From: Anthostomella pinea
Taxonomy: Eukaryota; Ascomycota; Sordariomycetes; Xylariales; Xylariaceae
Length of the DNA stretch: 64,000 bases
NCBI GenBank assembly: GCA_963556695.1
Contig: CAUWAG010000010.1
Coordinates: 6,076,001-6,140,000, forward strand
Reading direction: 5' to 3'
In this document: positions 10,411 through 21,137 of the stretch, piece after piece
Layout: the number at the start of each line of letters is the position of its first letter
Numbering within the stretch: the first letter of the stretch is position 1
Notes under the pieces: generated by a model
Databases searched by the model: none
Told to the model about the DNA's origin: nothing
What the model saw: only the letters and a program-made list of their open reading frames with translations
Made by a program: the position numbers and the translations under genes

Positions 10411-10586
10411 TGTTGAATACGAGGGTCAATTAATTGAGTGTATTGTGATGTTGTGGTCGAGCACTGTCTATCTGTGTACGAGTTTTCAGTACTAGTTTTT
10501 GCCCTGGTGGCTGGTCGCAGTCTAGTGCGCTGTCATCCACGTGACATGGTCAGTGCATAGCCCAAATAGTGCGCTGGTATCTGACA
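10411..10586. mobile_element. Solo LTR inside the LINE endonuclease region
   Basis: A 176-bp insertion begins TGTTGAATACGAGGGTC and ends GGTATCTGACA, flanked by GTATG at 10406-10410 and 10587-10591. Removing it joins the endonuclease coding sequence before a WTPPFGCVIAGDFNAG-like segment. It shares only its first eight bases with the Copia LTR, so it is a different family. Confidence 0.85.
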
Positions 10587-10719
10587 GTATGGACTCCACC
10601 CTTTGGCTGCGTCATAGCCGGGGATTTCAATGCTGGCGACACATCCTGGGACTTAAGCAATCCAGGATATCATAGTGGTGCTATACTTGCACAGACTATG
10701 GCAGACCACAGACTGGATC

Positions 10720-10868
10720 TGTTGAATAGGAGCCGGAGATAGACACCGGAAGATCTCCAGTGGGGCAGAGACGCACAGGGCATCTGACCCACCAAGAAGA
10801 CAGATAATCAATCTCTGCACACAGAGCACAACAATCAATAGAATCAATCATCATCCGTGTATTCAACA
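10720..10868 (+). repeat. Copia copy 1, 5' LTR
   Basis: 149 bp with TG...CA ends, preceded by the GGATC duplication. The following bases do not show an obvious canonical Copia primer-binding site. Confidence 0.93.
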
Positions 10869-13336
10869 ATTAAGAGTCTCATTGAATCTACGCAACCAGC
10901 ATCCATATTTTGAATACACATATCATACAACCATTTCAAGATGAATACCACAGTTCCAACCCAGAACGCAACTGTGTACTACCGGTCTCAAAAGGACTTT
11001 GTCAGCTGGTGACTCCAATTCCAGAAAAGGGCTGAAGCACTTGGCATCTGGCAACATATCGAGCCAGGAGTAACTACTCTATGGCCAATAGCACCAACGC
11101 CTCCAGATATCCTATCAGAAGAGTATTCAAAGAAGCCTACCAGAACAACTCAAATAGTAGTGGAGGAGGCACGAGTCCTCGCTTCACACTTTATAATAAA
11201 AGGAGCAACTGATTTCAAGATAAACTTCGCCTTATTTGAGCACAAAGACAAGATCTACCAGCAAACTAAGGCCTCTATATCTGAATTCATTAAGTGGACT
11301 CTCAAAATCGTCAATCCTACCATACATGAGACCAAATTACTCCCCAATAAAACCTCTATCAGTAGTACCAGGAGCTCGCAACTGGAAGAGCCATCTACAG
11401 TGAGATATTATGCACCAGGCCCAAGTCGACTACCGTGCCATTATATCAACAATCAACAAAGGGATAATAATAATAAAAAGGGGGTAGGCGGGGGTTCATT
11501 AATTGGATTAAAGAATGGGAGTTGGTTATGACCAGGGCTATGAAAGCCAGGGTTCCTGAGTCTCTATCTCTAGCAACTTGATGTAATGACTTCATAGCCA
11601 CTGTTGCCTCGATGAACTCCATTGGTCTTCTCAAGCCAGGGCAAACAAGAAGGAAGAAGTGCTTAAAGGCAGTATTTTATACTCCTAGATAGCCTCTGAC
11701 CTCCATAATGACTGGATAACAACGTACGCCATTACTAATCCTTTAAAGTGATAGAAAGCGGGCTTTCTAGCCCTTTACAAAGAACAGCCTGACAATACAG
11801 GAGACTTGACTGGAGATAAGAGAGAAAAAGAGCATCCTCAAGAGCAATCAGACGCAAGAGGCAGAGGCCGCAATAAAGGAAACAACAACCAAAGACGGCA
11901 AAGGGGCTCAAGAGATAGATCAACAGGAGATTTCAGAGGAGGAAGTCAGGGAGCTTCTGACAAAAAGGGTTAAGACAATAAAAAAGCTCTCTTAACCACT
12001 CAAACATACAAAGGATGCCATTATAAAAGGCACCACTTTACAGAGTGCTTTTATCTCTTCTTAAACAAGCGCATAAATAGATAAAAAGTCCATCGCGACA
12101 TAGAGCAAATGGTCAAAACATTGTTCAAAAAGGACAACAATTTATCTGAAAAAATGACATAAATCTAAAAGAGACAGATACCGTGTAATTAACTCGCAGA
12201 AAGGGACAAGAGAGTACAACACGTACCAATGCACATAAAGAAGGCCGCAGTATCTTATCTAGCAAATAACACAAAGTCCTTCTATTCAATCACCCCTTAC
12301 CCCTTACTCAACTCGTTAATCCTTGGCTCTGGCATAACCTTATATATCTTTAACGTTATTACTCGCTTTAACAATTTTTATAGAGCACCAATAGGTAATG
12401 GAGTGTATGTAAGAGACACCTTTATACCAATCCTAAGATACAAAGAAATAGACATCACTGCTCATAACTCGCTAAGACCATTCATCTTGACCCTATAAAA
12501 TGTCGCCTTCTGTGAAGGTTCCGCGACAAACCTCGTATCTTTACAACAGCCCAAGAAACTTGGATACTACTGGGATAATAAACCTCCTAACAACTGCGTT
12601 AGACAAAAGAATGATTCAGTGGTGTTCAAACTCACAAATAAGTTTGAATAATGGGTCGTGGAGGACATACCCCTAGGCAAAACCAAAGCGTCCTTTGCCC
12701 TGCGGAGGAGGATGATGAACTCCGCAACAGAAAGAGCTTTAAATAAGGGTGACAAGAACCTCTGGTACTGGCGGCTAGCGTATCCTGGCCTTGAAGTAAT
12801 CGTTAGATCACAAAGCATGCTAAAGGAGTAAGAATTAAGGGTCCCTCTACTGCTCAGTGTGACGGGTATGGCAAGGCCAAAATCAAGAAACAGACACGAA
12901 GAACACCTAGGCAATCATCAACCAAGCCAGGTAGCATCCTGTCTATTGATTTCCTTGACCTTAAGAAGGATTCAGATAGCTATTAGAGTATTATGTTTGT
13001 CACTTACAGATACTCTGAATACATGTGGGCATACTTCCTGAAAAGGAGAACTGCAGAACACATAATTGGCGCCCTCCAAAGCATCATCAGTATACTGAAG
13101 ATACAGTTCCAGATCGACGTTGAGGCTATAGAAGCAGACAACGAGTTTATCAAGTCAAAGGACATTAAAGACTTCATCCAAGACAACCACATCTGAATTG
13201 AGCCCTCTGCACCTCATACTTAAGACCAAAATAGAGGCGCTGAGCGCTCATGGGGTGTAATCAAAGCGAAAGCTCTTGCTATGCGCAGCGGAGCCAAGCT
13301 ACCAATATATCTCTGGCGTCACATCTATACTGCAGC

Positions 13337-13552
13337 TGTGACGGCCTGCACAGGCCTTCCCACATGACAAGTGGATACTTCCCAATAGAGGAAGGATCTG
13401 ACCAGAGGATCCCCTTAAAGGGGCAACCTCTTACTGTATCTATTTCTTTTTCTCTCTCTTCCTTTCCTCTCTAGTCTTGATATTCTCGTCAATAGAGTAA
13501 TAGCTGCTTGCTGTCGGCCATGTCCCAGCTCCTCAGTACGCTCGCCGTGACA
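13337..13552. mobile_element. Solo LTR (TGTGACGG family) inside Copia copy 1 integrase
   Basis: 216 bp, with mirrored termini TGTGACGGC...GCCGTGACA and a perfect 5-bp target duplication GCAGC (13332-13336 and 13553-13557). Excising it restores an integrase reading IYTAAVYFHNRTP. The same insertion is present at the same position in copy 2. Confidence 0.92.
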
Positions 13553-15016
13553 GCAGCAGTGTATTTCCACAACAGAACACCATCCTTGCACCACAACTGG
13601 AAGACCCCATATGAGATGTTCTTCCAGTATCTGTCATTCCGAGACGGCCTAGTTACCCCTGACTGCAGACCAATGCATATACACCTACGAGCATATGGCT
13701 GCAAAATGTTTGTAATGACTGCCCCCGCACAGGAGAAAAAGGACCGCCTCAAGAAGCTGAACCCAAAAGCCTGGGTTGGCTATCTTGTGGGATATAACTC
13801 AACCAACATCTATCTGGTCTGGAACCCATTAACCAGCAAGGTCCACGCTATGCGTGATGTGATAGCAGATGAAGACCAGATATTCTCAGAAGACTTGAGC
13901 GACCTTAAGGACAACCTCCTGTATGTTAGCGAGGAACAATTAACACTACTTTTAAGTAGACACGAAGTGCCATCCAAAATCCTAGAGGACATTCCAGTAT
14001 ACCAGGAAGACAAAGATCTTAATAGATTAATACAGGAGCACCCAGACAGAGATGAGATGGACCTGAGTGATAATAATACAGAAGATACCCAGGACAAAGC
14101 CAACATAAATAGTAGCAAAGGGACTGATCACCCCTATACATCTGCCGTGTTTGAGCCATACCTGACCCCAGAACCCACTCCTCCGCCTGCGGCAGCACTG
14201 CTGGCTGCTACTATCAGAGAGCCTGTGAAGGGCCAGGTTAGAGCATCATGCTCCTGGCAAGCAAAAGAAGGGTTAGATGCCCGCATGTTACCTTCAACCG
14301 GGGACGCCCAGGCCATACAGAATTATTACAGGAAATGGGAAGCAGCGTTTAATGCTAAACGCGTTGCCAATCTTGTTGGTTTGATAGATGAAAGGCCGGT
14401 GAGCAAAGCCAAGTACAACAAATATATAATCTATGGTTCTCGCCCTGGTGGAAAACCATCATACCAAAGAAATCATCATGGCCCAGTCTCAATACCTACA
14501 AAAGTAAAGAAAATACATCAACAATCATTACTACCAGAGCCAAAGAATTGGCAAGGTGTCAAGAACTATCCCTATAAGGCCGAGTGGCGTCAAGCCGAGG
14601 TTGACCATATCAGCAGCCACAATAAAATATGATCATAGATAATCACTGACAAGTCAGCAACAAATAGACACCTATTCCTAAACTATATGTGGGTATACAA
14701 GAACAAGTGCAACAAGCACGGCTTCCTGAGCAAGTACAAAGCACGCCTCATGGTTTGCAGTGACCAGCAGAATAAGAACATCTATAAGAATACCTATGCA
14801 TCAACTCTCACAGGCAGATCTTTCAGAGCCCTCATGGCAATCACAGCCCGCTTCAATCTTGAGCTCATTCAATGCAATGCCATGAACGCCTTTGTTAACG
14901 CGGACCTAGAAAAGGAAGTCTTCATAAAAATGCCATAAGGGCACTGTGAACAAGAAAAGGTCCTCTTGCTAAAGAAAACTCTATACGGATTATGGCAATC
15001 TTCTTTACTATGACAG

Positions 15017-15567
15017 CCGTATGGCGCAATGGTCAAATGCGCCTGGTTGTATTCTCGTTTGTGCAGTGGGCGACGAGAACAAGTGGGTTCAAATCCTGCT
15101 ATGGCCCCCTTCTGACCCGGCTTGTGCGAGTCGACAACCAGCACACGACAGTGGAGAGGCCCCTTATCGCAGAGCCTAACAGACAAACAGCTTATTTCCA
15201 CAACACCCACTCCTGCGAGGTTTTTCCCCTTGTGGTTTCCCTCGCCAGCAGATAATAAACACCTATTTCACCCACCAATGCGACATATATCGAACGACTA
15301 CTAGAACGATGTGTACACCAGGACTGAGGTTCACTAGGTCGCTTAGTCACTGGACAAGAGGTTTTTCTGACGGAATCGTGTTTGGGTATTGCCTAAAACC
15401 ATCTGGTCACTCCAGTTTGGTACCGCTACAGCGAGGATAGGCTTGTGCGCGGATCTGAATGTATCTAGACTAACACCTCTACAACCTTGCGATGCAATGG
15501 CTCTGGGAGGCGTGGTTTGCCCTATGGAGGGACTGCACCCACGATAAATACAATCAATCAATCAATC
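15017..15567 (+). mobile_element. tRNA-headed SINE with LINE-like 3' tail
   Basis: An insertion of about 550 bp is present in Copia copy 1 and absent from copy 2. It is bounded by a 13-14-bp target duplication CTTTACTATGACAG (15003-15016 and 15568-15581). Its 5' end resembles a tRNA gene: A-box-like TGGCGCAATGG (15022-15032), B-box-like GGTTCAAATCC (15086-15096), a GCGC/GCGC D-stem and a pairable acceptor (GCCGTA with TATGGC). Its last 90 bp or so, including CTCTGGGAGGCGTGGTTTGC and the CAAT-repeat tail, closely match the 3' end of the Tad-like LINE at about 20149-20241. This is the usual design of a SINE that relies on a partner LINE's reverse transcriptase. Confidence 0.82.
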
Positions 15568-16748
15568 CTTTACTATGACAGAAGCATTTCACCAAAACTC
15601 TCACAGATCTTAACTTCAAACCAGTCGTTCACGAACCCTGTTGCTCCACAAAGGATGGCATGATCATCTTCTTCTATATAGATGATATCGTGATAGCTTT
15701 CAAAGGACACCATCAGAATGCTATTAAGGCGGTCACAAAGAAGCTTAAAGCTACCTATAAGTTGACAAGAGGAGAGTCATTACAGTGGTTCTTGGGGATA
15801 GAGATCATCAGGGACCGAAAACAGCGGCTCATCTGGCTGTCTCAAGCCTCATATATCGACAAAATTACAAGCCATATCGACCACAACAAGAAGTGCTAAG
15901 AGATCCCTATAAAGCCTCAAGAACTTCTCCCAAGTGACGAGCTTGCCTCGCCAGCCTCAATCAACAGATACTAAAAGAAGATTGGATCAATCCTATACGC
16001 AGCAGTGGTCACACGACTCGATATCTCCTTTGCTGCCTCTTGGCTTTCACGCTTCAATACTAACCCAAATAATTTACATGCTGCTGCAGCAGAGCACCTA
16101 TCAGAGTACCTGGAGGGCACCAGGTCTTTTGCTCTTCAGTTGGGGGGTAAAGATCTGCTAGAAACCTGGAACGATGCATCATTTGCTGACAACTATCTTG
16201 ACCAAAAGAGCTCACAAGCATATGTCATGAAGTTATTTGGAGGCATCATTGGCTGGAGAGTAAACAAACATGACACAGTGACAACCTCAACAACAGAGGC
16301 AGAACTGTTATCCCTTGCCCAAGCAGCCAAAGAAGTGATGTTTGTCTCACGACTCCTAAGAGAAATTGGCGTATCCTTGGACTGTCCAACTCTCCGAATT
16401 TGGTGTGACAACCAACAGACCATCAAGTTAGTGCGGAAGGACCTTCAAACACTTCAAACAAAGCTCAAGCACGTCGATATCCACAATCACTGGTTAAGGG
16501 AAGCTTAACGCAATGAGAAGATAGACGTCGAGTACGTCCGGAGTGGAATGATGCTTGCAGACGGCCTGACCAAGGCACTGCCAGCACCAAAGTTCAAGAC
16601 GTTCAGGGAGCAAGTGAGGATGACAGATATCCATGAGAGACTTGCAGCCCGCAAGCTACAAGAACTTAAAGATGACCTTGGACATGAAGAGCAACAGACT
16701 GAATGCTCAGAAACAACCCCAATGGAAGAAGTTGTTCCTAGGGGGGTG

Positions 16749-16897
16749 TGTTGAATAGGAGCCGAAGATAGACACCAGAAGATCTCCATTGGAGCAAAGA
16801 CGCACAGGGCATCTGACCCACCAAACAGACAGATAATCAATCTCTGCACACAGAGCACAACAATCAATAGATTCAATCATCATCTGTGTATTCAACA
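16749..16897 (+). repeat. Copia copy 1, 3' LTR
   Basis: 149 bp, followed by GGATC. Relative to the 5' LTR it has several G-to-A changes and three transversions. Confidence 0.93.
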
Positions 16898-19800
16898 GGA
16901 TCTGATTTCCGAACCAGATGTCCTGACACATAATGACGGAAATGTACTAGATCTGGTTTTCTCAGATGTCCCCATGGCCAAAGCCTCAGTAAATGATGCA
17001 CTCCAGTGCACCTCAGATCACGAGCTATTACGAATAGTTGTCTTAATTCAGGGAGACCTAGACCGGGTCCCCAAGGCTGATCGGTAGATAGTCCCTAATA
17101 ATAAACTACAAGAGCTGGTGGACAATGTTCAAAACAGGATTCATGAGCTCCCCCGGCTGGGTGCATTCCTTGGCTAGGTGGATGCCTTTACGCAGAACTT
17201 GATCAACATAATCCAAGGCTGTGTCAGGACAATGAGCAAGAAGCCCCGACAATCTAGGCCTACTGCTTGGTGGAATGATGAATATAAAACAGCTATTTAG
17301 ACATACAAGGCCTTGTCCAAACCAACCACAAGCCAAGAAAGGCGGAATTCAGCCCAACGGGACTTTCGCCGCGTGGTTTGGAAAGCTAGGAGAGAGTACT
17401 GGCAGACTTTAATTAATTCAGCGACTGAACCAAAGGACCTGTACAGAATTGTTTCTTGGCACAAGCTGTCAGCAAGATGGTGTTCACCTCTAATCATCAT
17501 AGGAGACCAAATATTTGAGTCATAAGAGAGCAAGGCAAATGCACTATGCTCAGCCACGCTTGAACGAAGTACCCCAGACAACAATATCATCAACCTCTGG
17601 TCCGCTCAGATCACACAACCCAAGCCACACATTCCCCTTGAATACTATATCAGACTGGAAAAGGCTGAAAGGTGCACTATAGGGACCAAGAGCAACTCCC
17701 CGGGAGTAGACATCCTCAGAGTACGGATTCTGAAAGCTTGCTGGCCAGTCATTGAGGAACATATCAGAGCCCTCTTCCAGACCTGTCTACAGATTGGACA
17801 CCACCCTAAACCATTCAAAGTAGCTGAGGTGGTGATGATCCCAAAACCAGGCAAGACAGACTACTCCAACCTCCGGGCCTACAGACCAATATCGTTGTTA
17901 TCATATCTTGGCAAAGGTCTAGAACGACTCATTATAAAAAGAATTACCTGGTTTGTTGTTAAACTTGGAATTCTAGCTCCACAACATTTTAGAGCTCTAC
18001 CAAAGCGCTCTGCCACTGACTTGGTAGCTGCACTCATACACGATATTGAGCAGGCCCTCGACCAGGGCCTCGTTACAACGGTAGTCACGTCAGATGTGAA
18101 AGGGGCCTTTAATGCTGCCATAATAGGACGGCTGGTGGTTTGCATGAGAGAATAGGGCTGGCCGGGCTTTCTCATAAAATGGGTCCAGTCATTCATGTCT
18201 GAGCGGTCCGCAAGAGTTCGGTTTGAAGGTATTGTGACCGATATAAAAGCTCTCACTTATGGGCTACCATAAGGCTCACCTGCCTCTCCCATCCTTTACA
18301 TGCTGTATACAGAGCCAATCTGTGCCCGACTCAGTATAAAAAGGAGACGTTTTGGATATACATATGACCTAATGACTCTTTACATTGGAAAGAACTTTAA
18401 AGAAATAGCCAAAAAGGCTTCTAAAAATCTTAATCTGTTTAATCCATAGGGACACAACAACGCTATTGAATTTGATCCCGACAAAACCAAGATCATGCAC
18501 TTCTTGCGGAAAAAGAACTCAGACAATCCTCCGGTTCGCTACGGGACAATAAACAAAACAGCAAAGGACTCTATGCGATGGCTAGGTGTCCTCCTGGATA
18601 GAAAACTAAACTTTAAAAATCACGTTTCCTACTGGGCCAAGAAAGCTAGTAAGATAGTAAATCACCTTTGAGGACTATGCAACATAGTTAAAGGACTTCC
18701 AGCAAAGTTAACTAAGAGGGCTGTGAAAGCTTGTATTATTCCTATTCTTACACACGGCCTGGAGGCCCGGTACCTGGGAATCAAAAAAATTGGGAGCTTA
18801 GGTGGGATATCAGCATGTCGCATTAAGGGGCTTCTTAGAACAATAGATGCTGTACTACGAACGGCGATCAGGACTATCTTGCCGGTCTGCAAAACACACC
18901 CTGGATATATCCCTACACTTTGAATCACAGATTCCCCTAGTAGGAGTTCTTGCAAAGTCAATAAGACAACGTCACGGCCTCCGACTAGGACGAATAGACC
19001 AAAGACACCCTCTTGTTGGCAGGCTCTAAATACAAGCTCGTAAGGAACCAACAAGGCTATAAAGGAGCTTCCAGCTAGTCCCTGACTTCCAGAGACCAAC
19101 ACTCACCAAGCCATCATAGAAAAGGCCCCCAGTCCACAAGGACAAAGACAAAGAAATAGAGCTCTTTAAGCAATAGCTATAGGAGACAAACGTGAACACT
19201 GACCTTGTCATCTACTCGGATGGATCACAGTTGGATGACTAAGGCACAACCCACACTGGATTGGGTTATACCATCAGGAAAGGCGGCACTACACAAGAAG
19301 TATATTAGGGAAAAGTCAGACTTCTTCAAGCAGAAGTAGTAGATGCTGAAGTCTATGGCGCTCTCCAAGGTCTCACAGCAGCCAGGGCGATTGGACACGG
19401 AAAACGGCTGTATGTCTGCCTGGACACCACATCAGTAGTAGATGGGCTCAATAGGACTTTACCTGAGACATCACAGAACATTTTTCTACGATTCCAAGAA
19501 CTTGCCACAACACACACTCCTAAAGTGACCGACAAGTGGATTCCTGAACACAGAGATATTGATAGCAACAAAGCTGCTGACACACTAGCAAAAGAGGGTG
19601 CCATGCTGGAAACAGACACAACGAACCTTCCTACAATCTCTTGGGTAAAAAGAGATCTCAAAAAGAAGAGCAAGAGAGAATTCGATTAATGGTAGAAAGA
19701 CCAATCAGAACCGAGGTATCAAGAAGTATACTCAAATACAGTAACTAAAAGAGACCTTATATCTTTTGAAAGGAGCACTCTACACAGACTTCTAGCAGCC

Positions 19801-20241
19801 AGATCTGGACATGGCGACTTTGCTAGATATCACGAGTATTTTGGGCATACAAACTCGAATAACCACTGCAGCTACGGTGAGAAGAAAACACTACAACACA
19901 TTTTCTTTTATAAGAGGTTGGGAAAAACCGACTGCTGCCCAGGTACTCGCCTAGTGCAGCCTGTTTACAATACTTGGGGGACAGTAGCGCAGAATAGGCA
20001 AGATTTGTTGAGAAGAGCAAGTTATTTTCATCAATTTGCCCCCGATAGGTAGCTGTTTGTGAAGGACCAGATAGATGACCCCAAAGTCATACAGCCGCAA
20101 CAACGGGAATGGGCTCGGGAGCGGAACTGACTGTACTTATTATCTTGATACCTCCACAACCCTGTGATGCAAAGGCTCTGGGAGGCGTGGTTTGCACTAC
20201 TGGGGAGCGATCCCCCACGTTAAATACAATCAATCAATCAT

Positions 20242-21137
20242 TTATAAGAGCATCATCGTCTGATGGCGGTTGTTCAAATTAGCCTTGCGAGATTGATGGG
20301 ATCTTCCTCTGCAAACGTTCATGGTATGAGGTCTGGTTTTGCTGTGCTCGGGTGTGGACGTTGCTGGTGAGATGTGACGACATGTCATATGGGAGGCGAG
20401 ATGAGGTAAGGTGAGGTAAGGTGAGGTAAAGGTGAGGTAAGGTGAGGTAAGGTGAGGTAAGCACCGGCAAGGGCAAGGGGCATTTAAGCTTGAAAGATGA
20501 CCCACCTTTCCCGTCAACGGTCATCCACCTTAAAATGACAGTGTTAAATCAAGTGTTTCTTAAAACATTAGTGACGCTACGATTTTGCCGGCTAATCAGA
20601 CAATAAAATTCGCCCCGCTTAAATCGTCTTTTTCCTTTGCGGTTCGTTTATTTCTGCGTGTAACCTTTTACAACCGGTTAAGTTCGAAGGGTAATACATT
20701 AATACATATCATCTTTCAAATTATTATTCTTTTTATTATCGTCGCTGTTGCCGAAATTGATTCAAAGTGGTAGTTGTGAGCCGTGCGCAGCGTTGTGGCG
20801 CTGTGGCTATCCCCCTTAAAACTTCCCCTCATTAGTAGCAGAGCCGCAAAAGCGGCGTCGCCTGCCGCCAGCTAGGCGCACAGCTGGACCAAAAAGTCAT
20901 GGATAGACAGAAGTCACACGTAAGCCCACGTGAAATGCGCAAAGCGCGTTGAGAAGCTACGAAGTAGCTGGTTCTCTGTCGAGTGAGGCCTACCTACATG
21001 TACCATCTAAACTCACGCATAGACTCTGGACAGGGATTGAAGATTGCAGCTTGATTGTCAATGGGGGCTGGACGAAATTAATTCGGCACGGTTGTAACAA
21101 GCCAACTGCGGCTCGACAATCCATCCGAAGCGCCAAC
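20242..21137. other. Intergenic upstream of aminodeoxychorismate synthase, with 10-bp tandem repeat
   Basis: A perfect or near-perfect tandem array of GGTAAGGTGA (period 10, about six copies, one with an extra A) occupies 20403-20461. The remainder has no supported gene. The frame of the downstream gene is open upstream of its ATG, to a TTG at 20949, but that part looks non-coding. Confidence 0.6.

Larger units (their letters stand above)
10941..16736 (+). pseudogene. Copia gag-pol remnant, copy 1
   Basis: Gag starts at ATG 10941 but meets TGA within about 25 codons. A zinc-knuckle-like stretch (CHYKRHHFTEC, about 12015) is incomplete. The protease active site reads LILGSGIT (about 12325), so the usual DSG has become GSG. 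Pre-integrase and integrase follow (LWYWRLAYPG near 12760; EADNEF near 13135). Reverse transcriptase includes FVNADLEKEVFIKMP (about 14893) and a YIDD box (about 15675). RNase H has TSTTEAELLSLAQAAKE and CDNQQTIKLV (about 16290-16430). Stops and frame breaks are frequent. The longest open piece (13508-14632) is integrase C-terminal region plus linker. Confidence 0.85.
10720..16897 (+). mobile_element. Complete Ty1/Copia retrotransposon, copy 1 (with secondary insertions)
   Basis: Two 149-bp LTRs (10720-10868 and 16749-16897) begin TGTTGAATAGG and end GTGTATTCAACA. A perfect 5-bp target duplication GGATC lies at 10715-10719 and 16898-16902. A polypurine tract (AGGGGGGTG, 16740-16748) abuts the right LTR. 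I count about nine differences between the LTRs, two thirds of them transitions. The inside reads Gag, protease, integrase, reverse transcriptase, RNase H, the Copia order. It contains a 216-bp solo LTR (13337-13552) and a SINE (about 15017-15567). It lies inside the LINE. Confidence 0.93.
10100..20052 (+). pseudogene. LINE ORF2 (endonuclease, reverse transcriptase, RNase H), interrupted and broken
   Basis: The endonuclease begins with an IILIQEPW motif near 10130, continues to GCVIAGDFNAGDTSWD near 10610, is cut by Copia, and resumes with DLVFSDVP and SDHELL near 16950-17030. The reverse transcriptase has IPKPGKTDYSNLRAYRPISL (about 17840), TSDVKGAFN (about 18088) and GSPASPILYMLY (about 18270). 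The catalytic YADD-like box is degraded (YTYDLM near 18357). RNase H follows, with YSDGSQ (about 19213), the later acidic residues and a DSNKAADTLAK region (about 19560). Numerous in-frame stops show it is dead. Coordinates include the inserted elements. Confidence 0.82.
8276..20241 (+). mobile_element. Full-length Tad-like LINE (non-LTR retrotransposon), disrupted
   Basis: The element is bounded by an 11-bp target duplication TTATAAGAGCA (8265-8275 and 20242-20252) and ends in a CAAT-repeat tail (about 20226-20240), as expected of target-primed reverse transcription. After subtracting the Copia element and the solo LTR it is about 5.6 kb. It encodes an ORF1 with a zinc-knuckle region, then an ORF2 with AP-endonuclease, reverse transcriptase and RNase H, which is the architecture of the fungal Tad clade. 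Both ORFs carry many TAG, TAA and TGA codons, consistent with RIP-type C-to-T changes. It is interrupted by a solo LTR (10411-10586) and a Copia element (10720-16897). Confidence 0.88.

Noticed and set aside
15017..15110. Functional tRNA gene at the start of the SINE
   Set aside because: The anticodon arm is not canonical and the unit is flanked by a target duplication as part of a 550-bp insertion; it is better explained as the head of a SINE.
20949..21137. N-terminal extension of aminodeoxychorismate synthase
   Set aside because: It begins with TTG, not ATG, and the residues do not look like the family; MDSPRILFIDAYDSFSNN at 21138 is a normal glutamine amidotransferase start.
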